A stretch of 64,000 nt of DNA from Flavobacterium salilacus subsp. salilacus (GTDB taxonomy: Bacteria > Bacteroidota > Bacteroidia > Flavobacteriales > Flavobacteriaceae). The position numbers and the translations under genes were made by a program. The notes under the pieces are model-generated. The model ran no database searches. It had not been told where the DNA came from and worked only from the letters and a program-made list of their open reading frames with translations. This document shows positions 1-8,676 of this stretch, in pieces (position 1 is the stretch's first letter; each line of letters starts with the position of its first letter). Location: contig NZ_SKBP01000001.1 in the NCBI RefSeq assembly GCF_004634195.1, forward strand, positions 434,001 to 498,000, in the 5' to 3' direction.

Positions 1-7
1 CATTATT

Positions 8-814
8 ATGAATATTATAAAATTTATAGAGTCATTTACAGATGATAATCTGTATAATGCTAAAGGCTCACGAAGAGAAAGTTTAAGCCAGTTTGGAAAA
101 ATAGGTGCTAACGCTGCAAAAGCGGCAATACCTTTCGGTTTAGCATCGGTATTGTTTTCACAAAAAGCCAATGCGGCAACTGCTGCCTCTATGGCGGCTG
201 TGGCAGACACTCCAACATCGGCATTACAGTTAGCACTTACGCTAGAGTATCTTGAAGACGAGTTTTACGCTATGGCGCTTGATATGAACGGGCTAATTCC
301 TGCTGAAGACAGAGCAATTTTTGAACAAATAGGACAGCATGAGTCGGCACACGTACAGTTCTTGATGTCAGCATTAGGAGATGCAGCTCCCGAAAAACCA
401 AACTTTGATTTTACCGTAGGCGGTGCATTCAATACATTTGGCGACTACCCAACCTTTTTGGCACTATCACAAGCGTTTGAAGATACAGGAGTACGCGCCT
501 ACAAAGGTCAGGCAGGAAACCTTATTACCACCCCCGACTTGCTTACGGCTGCGTTACAAATACACTCTGTAGAAGCACGCCATGCATCGCAAGTAAGAAG
601 ATTAAGAGGATACAAAGGATGGATTGAAGGCAATAACCGCGATGGGCTTCCTGAAGCTGCACAACCGGTATATGACGGTGAAGAAAACATACTACAAGCA
701 GGTTTTAATACCTCAACAGTAAATGGTATCCCATCGGGAGCAGGTTCTGAATCATTTGATGAAATACTGACAGGCGACCAGTCGGTAAGCATTGCAAGCC
801 TGTTTATCGTATAA
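8..814 (+). CDS. Tat-exported ferritin-like domain protein
   Basis: The 268-residue protein starts with a twin-arginine type leader: an SRRESL motif near residue 21, then a hydrophobic stretch ending in an Ala-Asn-Ala cleavage site near residue 55. The mature part is helical and contains LALTLEYLEDEFY and a later QHESAHVQFL segment, the paired Glu/His helices of ferritin-like desiccation-related proteins. This suggests a di-iron four-helix bundle exported folded to the periplasm. Its substrate is unknown. A strong hairpin terminator follows. Such genes often occur in pairs in Bacteroidota, so a partner could lie just outside the window; that is inference. Confidence 0.75.
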   Translation: MNIIKFIESFTDDNLYNAKGSRRESLSQFGKIGANAAKAAIPFGLASVLFSQKANAATAASMAAVADTPTSALQLALTLEYLEDEFYAMALDMNGLIPAEDRAIFEQIGQHESAHVQFLMSALGDAAPEKPNFDFTVGGAFNTFGDYPTFLALSQAFEDTGVRAYKGQAGNLITTPDLLTAALQIHSVEARHASQVRRLRGYKGWIEGNNRDGLPEAAQPVYDGEENILQAGFNTSTVNGIPSGAGSESFDEILTGDQSVSIASLFIV

Positions 815-848
815 AAATATGATTGTCATGTTAAGTTAGGTTAGTCTT

Positions 849-882
849 ACTGCCCGCTGATAGTATCAGCGGGCAGTTTGTT
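849..882 (+). terminator. Intrinsic terminator after ferritin-like gene
   Basis: A 14-bp perfect inverted repeat (849-862 with 864-877) rich in GC is followed by a T-rich run. It lies 35 bases after the stop codon. Confidence 0.85.
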
Positions 883-929
883 TTTATATATACAGTACTA
901 TAAAAACAAATCCTTTTCACTATAATTTG

Positions 930-1001
930 GGTGACTTCGGGGTTCGAACCCTGTTTTCCTCATCCACAATGAGGTGTTTTACCACATAAACTAAAGCCAC
1001 C
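930..1001 (-). tRNA. tRNA-His(GTG), degenerate T-arm
   Basis: The minus strand folds with a 7-bp acceptor, an anticodon stem CCTCA/TGAGG and loop TTGTGGA, giving anticodon GTG. An extra G at position -1 opposite C73 is the histidine hallmark. The T-arm is one base short: a 5-bp stem leaves only a six-base loop and has an A-C mismatch. Last member of the minus-strand array. Confidence 0.8.
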
Positions 1002-1008
1002 ATTTTAG

Positions 1009-1080
1009 AAGACCTGACAGGACTTGAACCTGTACTCCAAGAATCAAAATCTTGTATGCTAACCATTACATTACAGGTCT
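1009..1080 (-). tRNA. tRNA-Gln(TTG)
   Basis: Acceptor AGACCTG/CAGGTCT is perfect, anticodon stem is CAAGA/TCTTG with loop TTTTGAT (anticodon TTG), and the T-arm is ACAGG/CCTGT. The D-arm is weakly paired. No CCA is encoded. Confidence 0.8.
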
Positions 1081-1085
1081 GTTTG

Positions 1086-1159
1086 TACTCCACCTCGGAT
1101 TCGAACCAGGATTACACATGGTTTAAGCCTGATGCCTCTGCCTATTGAACCAGTGGAGC
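1086..1159 (-). tRNA. tRNA-like gene, anticodon TAA, degenerate
   Basis: Acceptor GCTCCAC/GTGGAGT pairs fully (one G-T). The only register consistent with a 74-base class I tRNA puts TAA (leucine) in the anticodon. However, the anticodon stem then has two mismatches, the T-stem has one, and the five-base variable loop is wrong for a leucine tRNA. Isotype is therefore unsure. Confidence 0.55.
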
Positions 1160-1165
1160 TTTTAG

Positions 1166-1239
1166 TACGGGAAGGGAGAGTCGAACTCCCAAAATCTTGG
1201 TTCTAAGCCAAGCGCGTCTGCCGGTTCCGCCATTCCCGC
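1166..1239 (-). tRNA. tRNA-Leu(TAG) variant with short variable loop
   Basis: Acceptor GCGGGAA/TTCCCGT, anticodon stem CTTGG/CCAAG with loop CTTAGAA (anticodon TAG), and T-stem GGGAG/CTCCC are good. The D-arm looks like a normal leucine tRNA, yet the variable region is only ATTTT, where leucine tRNAs carry a long arm. A normal tRNA-Leu(TAG) with its long arm is present at 6908-6989. Confidence 0.7.
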
Positions 1240-1263
1240 GTTTTAATTCATCCTGTAAACTAG

Positions 1264-1336
1264 TCTGGGAAGCAGGACTCGAACCTGCAACCTCCTGCAT
1301 CCAAAGCAGGTAAACTTCCAATTGTTATATTCCCAG
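1264..1336 (-). tRNA. tRNA-Pro(TGG)
   Basis: Acceptor CTGGGAA/TTCCCAG, anticodon stem CCTGC/GCAGG with loop TTTGGAT (anticodon TGG), and T-stem GCAGG/CCTGC. The D-arm is poorly conserved compared with ordinary proline tRNAs. Confidence 0.75.
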
Positions 1337-1341
1337 TTTTG

Positions 1342-1414
1342 CAGTACTGACGGGATTTGAACCCGCAACCTTCCGAGAGACAGTCGGGTGCACTAGCCGT
1401 TGTGCTACAGTACT
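1342..1414 (-). tRNA. tRNA-Asp(GTC), array copy
   Basis: Acceptor AGTACTG/CAGTACT, D-stem GCAC/GTGC, T-stem GCGGG/CCCGT, discriminator G, anticodon loop CTGTCTC (anticodon GTC). The first anticodon-stem pair is a C-A mismatch. A clean tRNA-Asp(GTC) is present at 37514-37587, so this is a divergent second copy. Confidence 0.7.
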
Positions 1415-1428
1415 CTATTTTAATATTG

Positions 1429-1501
1429 AGGCGAGGATGAGATTCGAACTCATGAATAACAGATTTGCAGTCTGCCGCCTTAACCATTCGGCCACCTCGT
1501 C
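1429..1501 (-). tRNA. tRNA-Cys(GCA)
   Basis: Anticodon stem GCAGA/TCTGT with loop CTGCAAA gives GCA. The discriminator is T, as expected for cysteine. The acceptor has an A-C mismatch at pair 2-71. Confidence 0.75.
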
Positions 1502-1508
1502 TTTTTTG

Positions 1509-1595
1509 CGGAGAGCAAAGGAATTGAACCTTCATCACTTTGCAGTGAACTTGCTTAGCAGGCAAGCGTAACAAACCAATATTTACCTACTCTCC
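1509..1595 (-). tRNA. tRNA-Ser(GCT)
   Basis: Acceptor GGAGAGT/GCTCTCC, anticodon stem CTTGC/GCAAG with loop CTGCTAA (anticodon GCT), a long variable hairpin TCACT/AGTGA, and discriminator G identify a serine tRNA. Its D-arm departs strongly from the usual serine consensus. First gene of the array in transcription order. Confidence 0.78.
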
Positions 1596-1612
1596 TTTTT
1601 CAATTTAAACCA

Positions 1613-1644
1613 TAAAAAAAGCATCTCTTTGCGGGAGATGCTTA
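1613..1644 (-). terminator. Terminator between micro-gene and tRNA array
   Basis: Stem AGCATCTC/GAGATGCT with a short loop is followed on the minus strand by a run of seven T. It ends the 1670-1798 transcript just before the first tRNA. No separate promoter is obvious for the array, so read-through may feed it. Confidence 0.75.
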
Positions 1645-1669
1645 TGAATACTATGGTATGCCTATACAT

Positions 1670-1798
1670 TTAGGTCATTACATATATCATCTCCTTTTGG
1701 GTTGAAACAAGTTGCTCGTCACTACATAATAATGCCATGGGCTGCGGCAGACAGAGCTGCTGACTTATATATATACTATGTAGTATTTGATGTTTCAT
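1670..1798 (-). CDS. Micro-gene encoding 42-residue peptide
   Basis: The start codon at 1798 lies a short distance after a TAnnTTTG-like promoter and the stop is just before a terminator, so the reading frame fills a compact transcription unit. The peptide begins MKHQILHSIYISQQLC. It shares the Leu-His-Ser-Ile stretch at residues 6-9, nearby Gln-Gln, and a following Leu-Cys with the peptide at 2110-2220. No known domain is recognised. The unit might act as an RNA instead. The frame could be opened further upstream to 1861, but that would precede the promoter. Confidence 0.4.
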   Translation of the reverse strand: MKHQILHSIYISQQLCLPQPMALLCSDEQLVSTQKEMIYVMT

Positions 1799-1826
1799 TT
1801 TTATAGTATTTGTTGTTGTTTTTACT

Positions 1827-1859
1827 GATGCAAATATTGAACGTTTTTTTGAATTACAC
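1827..1859 (-). promoter_or_regulatory. Promoter of 42-residue micro-gene
   Basis: The minus strand reads AATATTTG as a -7 element (one mismatch to TAnnTTTG) with TTG 20 bases upstream, the normal Bacteroidota arrangement. Confidence 0.5.
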
Positions 1860-2041
1860 AAGAAAAATTTTAATTTATTTTATTGACTATCAGGTATTTA
1901 TGTTTAAATAAAGGCAATAAAATCCCTGTCCGTATTACACGGATATTTGTGATTTGCAACAATCGTCTGTCTCTCAATTGTTTTCTGTTCAATGCTTACT
2001 TTTTATGCTCTTGTTTACTCGGTTTCATATCGTTTAAAAAA

Positions 2042-2075
2042 TTTCATAAAAAAAGCGCCCAATGTTACTTGGACG
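2042..2075 (-). terminator. Terminator of second micro-gene
   Basis: Stem AGCGCCCAA/TTGGACGCT (one mismatch) is followed on the minus strand by seven T. It closes a unit that starts near 2225. Confidence 0.75.
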
Positions 2076-2109
2076 CTTAAATTGTATATAGATATTTTAG
2101 TTATTACCT

Positions 2110-2220
2110 CTAAAAATCATTTAAAATTACCACATAGCGTCCACCACGCTCAATATCTGAGCGAGAAATACAGAGACTTAGTCTCGGCTGTTGAATGCTA
2201 TGTAATCTGTTTGAATTCAT
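2110..2220 (-). CDS. Micro-gene encoding 36-residue peptide
   Basis: This short frame runs from an ATG at 2220 to a stop at 2110. It begins MNSNRLHSIQQPRLSLC and ends with a basic then hydrophobic tail (residues 25-36). The Leu-His-Ser-Ile motif falls at residues 6-9, the same place as in the 1670-1798 peptide, and a Leu-Cys follows in both. Promoter, frame and terminator together occupy about 200 bases, and this layout is repeated by its neighbour. It has no recognised family. It could be a dual-function small RNA, since two short hairpins (near 2143-2161 and 2170-2187) lie inside it. Confidence 0.4.
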   Translation of the reverse strand: MNSNRLHSIQQPRLSLCISRSDIERGGRYVVILNDF

Positions 2221-2224
2221 TTCG

Positions 2225-2242
2225 ATTGCAAATATTATAATT
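2225..2242 (-). promoter_or_regulatory. Promoter-like element of second micro-gene
   Basis: The minus strand reads TATAATATTTGCAATC just before the ATG at 2220, matching the -7 box except for one base. The transcript would have almost no leader. Confidence 0.4.
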
Positions 2243-2263
2243 TTTTTCAGTTATATTGCCTGA

Positions 2264-4033
2264 TTATAAAATTTTTAAATCATTTTCTGTAAAAACTTTT
2301 ATAAAGCTGTCTTTCTCTAAGTTATTTAAAGAAAAGTTATAATCAGCCTTGTCCTCTTCGGTAATTATTTCTCCACCTAATAATTCAATAATGTTATTAA
2401 ACATTAAAGGGTTATGCCATTGCTGGTATAATGCCTGTGTGGCAAGTAAATACACTTCTGAATTACCGGAAACCCTCGCATTACCCGAACCAAAGTTCAA
2501 CAATACAAAACTTTGTCGTTTACCTTCGGGTATTAGCATACCTAATACGGTTCCTCTTTCTACAGACTGGCATTTAACCTCTGCAAAAAGTTTATTAGGA
2601 TCCATCATATAGTTATAGTTTACACTATCGCCCTTACCAACAACTATTTTATACTCACAATTACCGGAACCTGAAAACACATTACTCATAATAAGCGTTG
2701 GCATACTCAAGCCCTTATTAGCATACAGGTATTCTACCGCTCCATTAGGTGCACTGGTAATATCACCTGAATATAACAAATTGTTTGCTTGATTATAAGC
2801 TGAATTCCAGCCTACTTTTCCGCCAATATTTAAGCCTGATAAGTCTATATCATGAGCTCCCCATGCGTTTTCCCAATATACACCAACTGCCAGAGCATCG
2901 CCATAAAACTTAGTACCCGTAGGAATGTTTCCTATATACATTTTCTCAGAAGTTGGTAAAGCAAACTGTACATCATTTGGTATAAAAAATGTTTTACCTG
3001 CTATATCAAACCTTGTTTTTATATAATTTTCCAGGAATTGATAATTATTCCAAACGACATGCTTTGCGTCTCCTTTTTTAACGAAGGATTTACCATTTCT
3101 TATACGGTACAAAAATGCATCCTGACCATTCATCCTTGTATAACAGGCTGAAATAGCTTTGAACAATGCAAAAGGGGTGGCATTATCTAACCAATACATA
3201 TCTGTTTTTGACAAGAGCATACTGGTAACATAGTTAAGCGGATTTACAACTAATGGTTTATGATGTGTTTTAGACAGCTTAGTTATTTTATTAATTGTTT
3301 TACCGCACTTAGGCTTAAACGCTAAAAACAAAGGTTTGAAACGGTTAAATATCTCTGCCATTTTTTCTAAACCAAACTGTTCTAACTGAACTGCCGGATT
3401 ATAATTGGACGCTGCAATAGCTGTTATCGTTTCATCATTTTTAATCAATAATGATTCACCGGTAGCCCTGTAAATAATATAGCGGAAAAACTCCATCGTA
3501 TCTGTAGGTAACACACCATACATATCGGCAAGTTTTATTACTGCCTCTTTATTTTTAATGTTCTCGTTACCTGTAAATTTAAAACCAAGTTCATCTACTA
3601 AAACAGATAAAATATCATTTACGGTTTCCTCTTTTAAAGCAATGCCCGACTGCAATAACGCTAAGCTTTTACTAGTCATTTCTGCTTTTGTGTAAGCTTT
3701 AACTACTTTAAAAGTAACTTTAAGTCCCGGTACGTTTAGTACCTCTTCCGGTATATAAATTTCACTTTGAAAGTTACTGCCGTAAGTAGAGACATAATGT
3801 GTTATTTGCTCCATTAACAAACTCTCACGAGAACTGAATAAAATTTTGCTCCAGGATTTATGAAATGTTTTGTTTAAGCCATAACCATCAAGCTTTTCAT
3901 CCTTATAAAAGTTAATAATTTCTTTTTTAGCCCATAGCGCACTTGGTTCTATTATAAAACCTTGTTGAGATACAAACGGCTTTTGTGTTGATTCTTTAGC
4001 AACAACGGCATTGAATAATTTTAATGTTTTCAT
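2264..4033 (-). CDS. RtcB-associated conserved protein, function unknown
   Basis: A 589-residue soluble protein with no signal peptide or membrane segment. The N-terminal ~250 residues are mostly helical and include a NKTFHKSWSKI segment near residue 55; the C-terminal third is more beta-like, with a DIDLSGL motif near residue 391 and a GDITSAPNGAVEYLYA segment shortly after. I do not recognise a named domain. It lacks a von Willebrand A metal site (DxSxS), so it is not an obvious Ro60/TROVE protein, although it occupies the position Ro60 has in rsr-Y RNA-rtcB operons. It lies downstream of rtcB on the same strand, after the structured RNA region. A role in RNA repair or RNA binding is inferred from position only. 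Confidence 0.75.
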   Translation of the reverse strand: MKTLKLFNAVVAKESTQKPFVSQQGFIIEPSALWAKKEIINFYKDEKLDGYGLNKTFHKSWSKILFSSRESLLMEQITHYVSTYGSNFQSEIYIPEEVLNVPGLKVTFKVVKAYTKAEMTSKSLALLQSGIALKEETVNDILSVLVDELGFKFTGNENIKNKEAVIKLADMYGVLPTDTMEFFRYIIYRATGESLLIKNDETITAIAASNYNPAVQLEQFGLEKMAEIFNRFKPLFLAFKPKCGKTINKITKLSKTHHKPLVVNPLNYVTSMLLSKTDMYWLDNATPFALFKAISACYTRMNGQDAFLYRIRNGKSFVKKGDAKHVVWNNYQFLENYIKTRFDIAGKTFFIPNDVQFALPTSEKMYIGNIPTGTKFYGDALAVGVYWENAWGAHDIDLSGLNIGGKVGWNSAYNQANNLLYSGDITSAPNGAVEYLYANKGLSMPTLIMSNVFSGSGNCEYKIVVGKGDSVNYNYMMDPNKLFAEVKCQSVERGTVLGMLIPEGKRQSFVLLNFGSGNARVSGNSEVYLLATQALYQQWHNPLMFNNIIELLGGEIITEEDKADYNFSLNNLEKDSFIKVFTENDLKIL

Positions 4034-4049
4034 TTTTATAAAAAATAAG

Positions 4050-4240
4050 TGGGAAGTATGTCAAGTAAGAGTTGATAAATAGGAACTTCCTTTACCTATT
4101 TTAAAAAGACGAAGAGTAAAATCAACCACGACTCTTTCGAGCACTGGAGTCGAACCAGTATATAGGAACTCTTTCTGTCTTTTATTTATCAGCGGGAAGT
4201 AATCGTGGAAAATAAATAGGAACTTCCTTTGCCGATTTTT
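4050..4240 (-). ncRNA. Structured RNA with tRNA-like T-arm (Y-RNA-like)
   Basis: Between rtcB and the 589-residue gene the minus strand holds an exact T-arm mimic at 4143-4159: stem ACTGG/CCAGT around the seven-base loop TTCGACT. It is flanked by two related hairpin units (4053-4090 and 4194-4227), each pairing GGAAGT with ACTTCC and each containing the direct repeat AGGAACTTCCTTT (4081-4093 and 4218-4230). A GAAA-capped small hairpin follows the T-arm. Bacterial Y RNAs of the YrlA type carry a tRNA-like module and are encoded beside rtcB and Ro60, so a functional analogue is likely. It could also be a processed 5' leader of the downstream gene. Confidence 0.6.
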
Positions 4241-4263
4241 ACTATGTTTTTTTAATTACACTT

Positions 4264-4300
4264 CAAAAGTATAGTTGTTGTGCGCGGTCATTTTGCGCAG
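4264..4300 (-). promoter_or_regulatory. Promoter and operator upstream of the structured RNA
   Basis: The minus strand has a perfect -7 box TACTTTTG (plus 4264-4271). Eight bases upstream is a palindrome-like site with arms TGCGC and GCGCA (4280-4300). A very similar site sits at the same distance from the rtcB promoter at 5791-5829, suggesting one shared regulator. Confidence 0.5.
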
Positions 4301-4311
4301 TATAAAATTTT

Positions 4312-5703
<1,392 letters not shown>

Positions 5704-5790
5704 TTAATCCTTTTTGTGAAGCTCCGCCGACTCCCCGTTCGACGGAGCACTACTGTTTAATCTTTTGTATAGATTGTTTTGATTCCGATA

Positions 5791-5829
5791 CAAATATTTT
5801 AACCCAACTGCGCATTCTTTTTGCGTAGT
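5791..5829 (-). promoter_or_regulatory. rtcB promoter with operator-like palindrome
   Basis: The minus strand reads AATATTTG (near-consensus -7 box, plus 5791-5798). Nine bases upstream is CTGCGCA-N6-TTGCGTAG (5808-5828), an inverted repeat with one mismatch that matches the site at 4280-4300. It lies in the divergent rtcB/WYL intergenic space. Confidence 0.5.
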
Positions 5830-5865
5830 AAAAAATAATGTCTATTTTTCCTGAAATTTTATACT

Positions 5866-6876
5866 ATGGCTCTTAATAAAAATGCTTTAATTCGCTATAA
5901 AACCATTGATAAATGCCTGCAAAACAATTACAGGGAATGGACTTTAGATGATTTGATTGAAGCCTGTTCCAATGCATTATACGAATATGAAGGCAGGGAG
6001 GTAAACGTGAGCAAACGTACCATTCAGCTAGACATACAAATGATGCGCAGTGACAAACTGGGCTATAATGCCCCTATTGTAGTGTATGATAAAAAATTTT
6101 ACCAGTATGAAGACCCTGCTTATTCTATAACCGACATCCCCCTGAATGAAAATGACATGAGTGTGCTTACCGAAACGGTAGAAATGCTGAAACAGTTTAA
6201 AGATTTTTCGCTGTTTTCGGAATTGGGGGGTATCATTCAGCGACTGGAAGACAAAGTATATACCGAAAAAACAAAGCGGTCAGCAATAATACATCTCGAC
6301 AAAAATGAAAATTTAAAAGGATTAGAACATCTTGATACGCTCTATCAGGCCATACTTAAAAAAATAGTATTACACATTACCTATAAATCATTTAAAGCGC
6401 GAAAGGCTTCAGAGGTGGTTTTTCATCCTTTTATTTTAAAAGAGTTTAATAACAGATGGTTTTTGGTGGGTAAAACTTCTGAAAAAAAACCAATTGCTAC
6501 TTTTGCTTTAGACAGAATAGAGAAAGTAGATTATGATTTAAACATTCCCTACTTAGACATCGATTTTAATGGTGAAGAATACTATAAAAATACTATTGGA
6601 GTAACTGTATTAAACGAAGAACATGTACAGGAAATCCATTTAAAAGTAGATAAAAGCAATGCTCCTTATGTACTTACCAAACCTTTACACCACACTCAGG
6701 AAATTACAGAAAAGCTGAATGATGGAAGCATTATAATAAAACTGGATGTACATATAAATTTTGAACTGGAAAGAGTAATTTTAGGCTTTGGTGAATGTAT
6801 CGAAGTTATCAAGCCCCGACTATTGCGAAAAAGAGTCAAAAAAAATCTGCAAAACGCTGTTAAGCTATACAAATAA
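5866..6876 (+). CDS. WYL-domain transcriptional regulator
   Basis: The 336-residue protein has an N-terminal winged helix-turn-helix (residues ~1-75, with VSKRTIQLDIQMMR as recognition helix region) and a WYL sensor domain from about residue 150, including FHPFILKEFNNRWFLVGK and a FALDRIEKV strand. WYL domains bind nucleic acid or nucleotide ligands and often control damage-response and phage-defence genes. It is divergently transcribed from rtcB across 165 bases that contain an operator-like palindrome, so it is the best candidate regulator of the RNA-repair locus. It ends at a bidirectional terminator. Confidence 0.88.
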   Translation: MALNKNALIRYKTIDKCLQNNYREWTLDDLIEACSNALYEYEGREVNVSKRTIQLDIQMMRSDKLGYNAPIVVYDKKFYQYEDPAYSITDIPLNENDMSVLTETVEMLKQFKDFSLFSELGGIIQRLEDKVYTEKTKRSAIIHLDKNENLKGLEHLDTLYQAILKKIVLHITYKSFKARKASEVVFHPFILKEFNNRWFLVGKTSEKKPIATFALDRIEKVDYDLNIPYLDIDFNGEEYYKNTIGVTVLNEEHVQEIHLKVDKSNAPYVLTKPLHHTQEITEKLNDGSIIIKLDVHINFELERVILGFGECIEVIKPRLLRKRVKKNLQNAVKLYK

Positions 6877-6907
6877 AAAGGCCTCTGATTTTCAGAGGCT
6901 TTTTTTG
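6877..6907 (+). terminator. Bidirectional terminator
   Basis: GCCTCTGA/TCAGAGGC stem with A-run to the left and T-run to the right. It can end both the WYL gene (plus) and tRNA-Leu (minus). Confidence 0.85.
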
Positions 6908-6989
6908 TGCGGGTGATAGGACTCGAACCTACACACCGTGAGGCACCAGATCCTAAGTCTGGCGTGTCTACCAATTTCACCACACCCGC
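6908..6989 (-). tRNA. tRNA-Leu(TAG)
   Basis: Acceptor GCGGGTG/CACCCGC, anticodon stem CCAGA/TCTGG with loop CTTAGGA (anticodon TAG), a long variable arm, and T-loop TTCGAGT. This is a canonical class II leucine tRNA, in contrast to the array copy at 1166-1239. Confidence 0.95.
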
Positions 6990-7131
6990 AGGTAATAACA
7001 AACTTGATATGTGTTTCATTATTGTGGGTGCAAATATACGCATAGTTTGATATAATGCAAGAAAAAAATTGAAAAAAATAATAAATATTTTTATGTAATT
7101 TTGACTGTAAACCTATATCATTAATTTTAAA

Positions 7132-8520
7132 ATGGATAACATAAAAAGCTACGTAGCGGAGCATAAAGAGCGATTTATAAACGAGCTTATAGAATTATTA
7201 AAAATACCTTCGGTAAGTGCCGACAGCGCCTACTCTCAGGATGTAATAAATACTGCCGAAGCCGTAAAAGAAAGCCTTGAAAAAGCAGGCTGCGACTTAG
7301 TGGAGATTTGCGAAACTCCGGGCTACCCCATAGTATATGGCGAAAAAACAATAGATAAAAACCTGCCTACGGTTTTGGTTTACGGACACTATGATGTGCA
7401 ACCTGCCGATCCGGTTGAGCTTTGGACATCGCCACCATTTGAGCCGGTTATTAAACCTACCGAGATTCATCCTGAAGGAGCTATTTTTGCGCGTGGTGCC
7501 TGTGACGATAAAGGACAAATGTATATGCACGTAAAGGCATTGGAATATATGGTTAAAAATAACACCCTGCCCTGTAATGTGAAATTTATGATTGAGGGTG
7601 AAGAAGAGGTAGGATCGCCAAGCCTTGGCTGGTTTGTAGAACGTAACCAGGAAAAACTTAAAAACGATGTGATATTAATTTCCGATACAGGAATGATATC
7701 TAACTCACAACCTTCTATCACCACAGGACTAAGAGGACTTAGCTATGTAGAAGTAGAGGTTACAGGTCCTAACCGCGACCTGCATTCAGGTTTATACGGA
7801 GGTGCAGTTGCCAATCCTATAAATATATTGGCAAAAATGATAGGGCAGCTTCATGACGAGAATAACCATATAACCATACCCGGATTTTATGATAAAGTAG
7901 AGGAGCTTTCGCGTGAAGAACGTGATGAAATGGCAAAAGCGCCTTTCTCGCTTGAAGCATATAAAAAAGCATTAAATATTGAGGACGTATATGGCGAAGC
8001 TACTTATACTACAAACGAGCGCAACTCTATCCGCCCAACGCTTGATGTAAACGGTATATGGGGCGGTTATATAGGCGAAGGAGCTAAAACTGTTATTGCC
8101 AGTAAGGCGTACGCCAAAATATCGATGCGTCTTGTTCCTGACCAGGACTGGAAAGAAGTTACTGAATTATTTACTAAACATTTTGAGAGTATTGCTCCTA
8201 AAGGCGTTAAAGTAAAAGTAACACCGCATCATGGTGGGCAGGCTTATGTTACCCCTATAGACAGCATTGGTTACCGGGCAGCAGCAAGTGCTTACGAAGA
8301 AAGCTTTGGTATTAAGCCAATACCGGTACGTTCAGGTGGTAGTATTCCTATTGTAGCATTGTTTGAAAAAGAACTCAAAAGCAAAACTATAATGATGGGC
8401 TTTGGGTTGGATAGCGATGCCATCCACTCCCCTAACGAGCATTTCGGGATATTCAATTACCTGAAAGGAATCGAAACCATCCCGTTATTCTATAAGTATT
8501 TTACTGAAATGATTAAATAA
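7132..8520 (+). CDS. M20-family dipeptidase (CNDP-like)
   Basis: The 462-residue cytosolic metallohydrolase matches the M20 dipeptidase family, which cleaves dipeptides with a two-zinc centre. Metal and catalytic motifs are YGHYDVQPA near residue 83, GACDDKG near residue 125, EGEEEVGS near residue 155, and a C-terminal HSPNEHFG near residue 432. The lid or dimerisation domain begins around residue 200 (DLHSGLYGG). Length is normal and the start is supported by the conserved N-terminus. It is a single gene between tRNA-Leu and its own terminator. Confidence 0.92.
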   Translation: MDNIKSYVAEHKERFINELIELLKIPSVSADSAYSQDVINTAEAVKESLEKAGCDLVEICETPGYPIVYGEKTIDKNLPTVLVYGHYDVQPADPVELWTSPPFEPVIKPTEIHPEGAIFARGACDDKGQMYMHVKALEYMVKNNTLPCNVKFMIEGEEEVGSPSLGWFVERNQEKLKNDVILISDTGMISNSQPSITTGLRGLSYVEVEVTGPNRDLHSGLYGGAVANPINILAKMIGQLHDENNHITIPGFYDKVEELSREERDEMAKAPFSLEAYKKALNIEDVYGEATYTTNERNSIRPTLDVNGIWGGYIGEGAKTVIASKAYAKISMRLVPDQDWKEVTELFTKHFESIAPKGVKVKVTPHHGGQAYVTPIDSIGYRAAASAYEESFGIKPIPVRSGGSIPIVALFEKELKSKTIMMGFGLDSDAIHSPNEHFGIFNYLKGIETIPLFYKYFTEMIK

Positions 8521-8581
8521 AAATATCGGCCTAAACCCTTTGTATTTGGGATTTTAAGATATAACATATTATAAAACAGTT

Positions 8582-8611
8582 AAATCCGCCTATAATAGGC
8601 GGATTTTTTTA
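8582..8611 (+). terminator. Terminator after dipeptidase gene
   Basis: Stem AATCCGCCTA/TAGGCGGATT with a three-base loop is followed by seven T. Confidence 0.9.
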
Positions 8612-8640
8612 TTCCAAAAATTTGCACGTTTAAATTTTTA

Positions 8641-8676
8641 TTCTACATTTGTAGAAACAAATCTATTTTTGTAGAA
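8641..8676 (+). promoter_or_regulatory. BlaI operator overlapping the -7 box
   Basis: TTCTAC-N4-GTAGAA (8641-8656) is an inverted repeat like BlaI/MecI operators and includes TACATTTG, a perfect -7 box. A second half site TTGTAG lies at 8669-8674, just before the ATG. Binding here would block RNA polymerase, implying autoregulation. Confidence 0.6.

Noticed and set aside
1260..1574. Open frame of about 104 codons across the tRNA array
   Set aside because: It is simply translation through Pro, Asp, Cys and Ser tRNA genes; conserved arms and loops explain the sequence.
2264..4033. Assignment of the 589-residue protein as Ro60 (TROVE)
   Set aside because: No DxSxS metal-site motif is visible and the sequence pattern is not recognisably TROVE; only the genomic position matches.
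4053..4230. Repeats between rtcB and its downstream gene considered as a CRISPR array
   Set aside because: Only two full copies, each with internal pairing, flanking a T-arm hairpin, with no cas genes nearby.
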